In this document: positions 5,740 to 6,933 of the stretch, piece after piece | Numbering within the stretch: the stretch's first letter is position 1 | Layout of the letters: each line of letters begins with the position of its first letter | From: Acidobacteriota bacterium | Lineage (GTDB): Bacteria; Acidobacteriota; Blastocatellia; Pyrinomonadales; Pyrinomonadaceae | Length of the DNA: 6,933 nucleotides | Reading direction: 5' to 3' | Assembly (NCBI GenBank): GCA_029777145.1 | Contig: JAKOSS010000126.1 | Coordinates: 1-6,933 of the forward strand | Notes under the pieces: model-generated | Seen by the model: only the letters and a program-made list of their open reading frames with translations | Told to the model about the DNA's origin: nothing | Databases searched by the model: none | Position numbers and translations under genes: made by a program

Positions 5740-6413
5740 AGAGACCGGTCCTGATACCGGTCGGGAAGGCACTGCTCAGCGGCGATCTCGCGTTGCCGCC
5801 GGATACGCCGGGGATCGTCGTTTTCGCGCACGGTTCCGGCAGCAGCCGGCTGAGCCCGAGAAACCGCTTCGTCGCGGCACGGATCAACGACGCCGGGATC
5901 GGCACGCTGTTGTTCGATCTGCTGACGGTCGACGAGGAGGCGATCGACGCCCGGACGCGTCACCTGAGATTCGACATTCCGCTGCTGACCGGACGTCTCG
6001 CCGAGGCCGTCCGATGGGTCCGCACGGAGTATCCGGAACTCCTCGTCGGGCTGTTCGGCGCAAGTACGGGCGCGGCGGCCGCACTGTCCTGCGCGGCGGA
6101 ATTTCCGGAGGACGTGGCGACCGTCATCTCGCGCGGCGGGAGGCCCGATCTCGCGGGCGACGACCTCTTCGGAGTGAAGATACCCGTCCTGCTGATCGTC
6201 GGCGAATACGACGAGCCCGTCATCAGGCTCAACCGACAGGCGCAGCGGATCCTCGGGCCGTCATGCGAACTGCGCATCGTCGCCGGGGCGACGCATCTGT
6301 TCGAAGAACCGGGAACGCTCGACGACGTTGCCGACATGGCCGGCGCCTGGTTCCGCGCCGCGCTGTCCCGCCGCGAAGCCGGGGTCGGGTGCGAAAGCCC
6401 GCAGCCCGCCTAG
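5718..6413 (+). CDS. Alpha/beta hydrolase, dienelactone hydrolase-like
   Basis: A 231-residue alpha/beta hydrolase. It opens with a strand and the loop HGSGSS (38-43), followed by RLSPRN, a segment characteristic of this small dienelactone-hydrolase-like group. The nucleophile elbow is GASTG (114-118) with Ser116. The likely acid is Asp165 in IVGEYDEPV, and the catalytic His is His193 in GATHLFEEPG, so the triad appears complete and properly ordered. No signal peptide is seen, so it should be cytosolic. The final dozen residues (after AALSRRE) look like a non-conserved tail. The ATG follows an excellent ribosome site and overlaps the phosphoribosyltransferase gene by 22 nt. In mycobacteria a phosphoribosyltransferase domain and this kind of hydrolase are fused in one protein (from memory, Rv0571c), which supports joint action. 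The ester, thioester or other substrate is unknown. The gene ends 29 bp before a convergent gene with no clear terminator between them. Confidence 0.9.
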   Translation: MAIGKTLKRPVLIPVGKALLSGDLALPPDTPGIVVFAHGSGSSRLSPRNRFVAARINDAGIGTLLFDLLTVDEEAIDARTRHLRFDIPLLTGRLAEAVRWVRTEYPELLVGLFGASTGAAAALSCAAEFPEDVATVISRGGRPDLAGDDLFGVKIPVLLIVGEYDEPVIRLNRQAQRILGPSCELRIVAGATHLFEEPGTLDDVADMAGAWFRAALSRREAGVGCESPQPA

Positions 6414-6442
6414 CGTGCCGCGATTCAGGCTGGCTCGCTTGT

Positions 6443-6933
6443 TTACCGCCCGAAGTTACCGGAATCCATGCCGACGAACTCGAGATCGCCGATGCCGCTC
6501 CCGACATTCAATACCCGGACGGCATCGATGAGGACATACCGCTTGCTTGACGCGCTCAGGACATAGATCCCGCCCGCCCCGACGCCCGTGAACTCGAAGT
6601 AGCCGAACGGGTTCGTCATCGCCGTCCGGATTCTTCCGACCGGATCCGAAAGTTCCAGCCGCACGAGCGGCAAACCGTTTCCGAGGTTGTCGACGGCCCT
6701 TCCGCCGACAGTTACGCCGGCGGCCGTCGGCCCGAGAATGTTGATCCCGCCGTCGGCGAAGCTTGAACCGAGCACGTTCGCGTTGATGTCGGAAACCTCG
6801 CGGATCACCGGCGCATCGCCGAATGTCAGCGGCGTTATGCCGGCAGCGGCGTTGGCGGCGACCGTGAAGGTGACCGTGACGATCTGGCGGGTTCCCGGCG
6901 CGACCGCCTGGCCGAACGGCATCGCCAGCACGA
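6443..6933 (-). CDS. Cohesin-like / carboxypeptidase-regulatory-like protein, C-terminal fragment
   Basis: The minus strand is open from the window edge to a TAA at 6445-6443, giving the last 162 complete codons of a longer gene. The first visible codon (6931-6929) is GTG but probably internal, because the frame continues off the window and the text begins in mid-domain. Residues about 1-66 of the fragment (VTVTFTV, then ITPLTFGDAPVIREVSD, then GGINI) look like the end of a cohesin-type beta-sandwich. Residues about 72-153 (GVTVGGRAVDNLGNGLPLVR, then NPFGYFEF, then SASSKRYVL) look like a carboxypeptidase-regulatory-like, transthyretin-type beta fold. Such C-termini are common in large secreted or surface proteins of Acidobacteriota. 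The signal peptide, if any, lies outside the window. There is no catalytic residue to name; adhesion or carbohydrate binding is only a guess. It converges on the hydrolase gene and is probably unrelated to it. Confidence 0.8.
   Translation of the reverse strand, partial: VLAMPFGQAVAPGTRQIVTVTFTVAANAAAGITPLTFGDAPVIREVSDINANVLGSSFADGGINILGPTAAGVTVGGRAVDNLGNGLPLVRLELSDPVGRIRTAMTNPFGYFEFTGVGAGGIYVLSASSKRYVLIDAVRVLNVGSGIGDLEFVGMDSGNFGR

Noticed and set aside
5743..5762. Hairpin GACCGG / CCGGTC at the start of the hydrolase gene
   Set aside because: Six pairs inside codons of a GC-rich gene are expected by chance, and the strong ribosome site lies outside it.
6402..6432. Possible terminator between the converging genes (CAGCC paired with GGCTG)
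   Set aside because: Only five pairs with a 21-nt loop and no T run on either strand; it also overlaps the hydrolase coding end.

Overview
The window is GC-rich, densely coded bacterial DNA. The composition, an NtrC/NtrB-type pair, and a C-terminal fragment joining a cohesin-like end to a carboxypeptidase-regulatory-like fold with the 'SSKRY' signature suggest Acidobacteriota, perhaps Blastocatellia. This placement rests on recognising protein styles and was not tested by a search.

Layout: (1) Positions 1-80, minus strand, hold the first 26 codons of metK (S-adenosylmethionine synthetase). It starts at TTG and has a near-consensus sigma-70 promoter (TTGACA, 17-nt spacer, TAGAAT). (2) A 316-bp divergent intergenic region (81-396) holds a 9-bp inverted repeat, an imperfect 21-bp direct repeat in two copies exactly 53 bp apart, and a very good sigma-54 (-24/-12) promoter facing right. 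(3) Positions 397-4732, plus strand, hold a two-gene operon: a sigma-54-dependent NtrC-family response regulator and an overlapping soluble histidine kinase with six predicted PAS domains. (4) A 299-bp gap follows, with a weak terminator candidate, a strong nested stem-loop or dyad, and a second sigma-54-like promoter. (5) Positions 5032-6413, plus strand, hold a translationally coupled pair: a type I phosphoribosyltransferase-like protein and a dienelactone-hydrolase-like alpha/beta hydrolase. (6) Positions 6443-6933, minus strand, hold the 3' end of a convergent gene for a probable extracellular or surface protein.

How the parts may work together (inference): the kinase senses cytoplasmic signals through its PAS array and phosphorylates the regulator at Asp53. 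The regulator then activates sigma-54 RNA polymerase. Sigma-54-like elements lie upstream of both the regulator/kinase operon and the phosphoribosyltransferase/hydrolase operon, so the window could be a self-contained circuit: an autoregulated two-component system driving a two-enzyme output. The phased repeats upstream of the regulator are the best candidates for activator sites. They do not recur before the enzyme operon, so the link between the two operons rests only on proximity and promoter class. The enzymes' substrates are unknown. The same two domains occur as one fused polypeptide in mycobacteria (from memory, Rv0571c), which supports a shared function.
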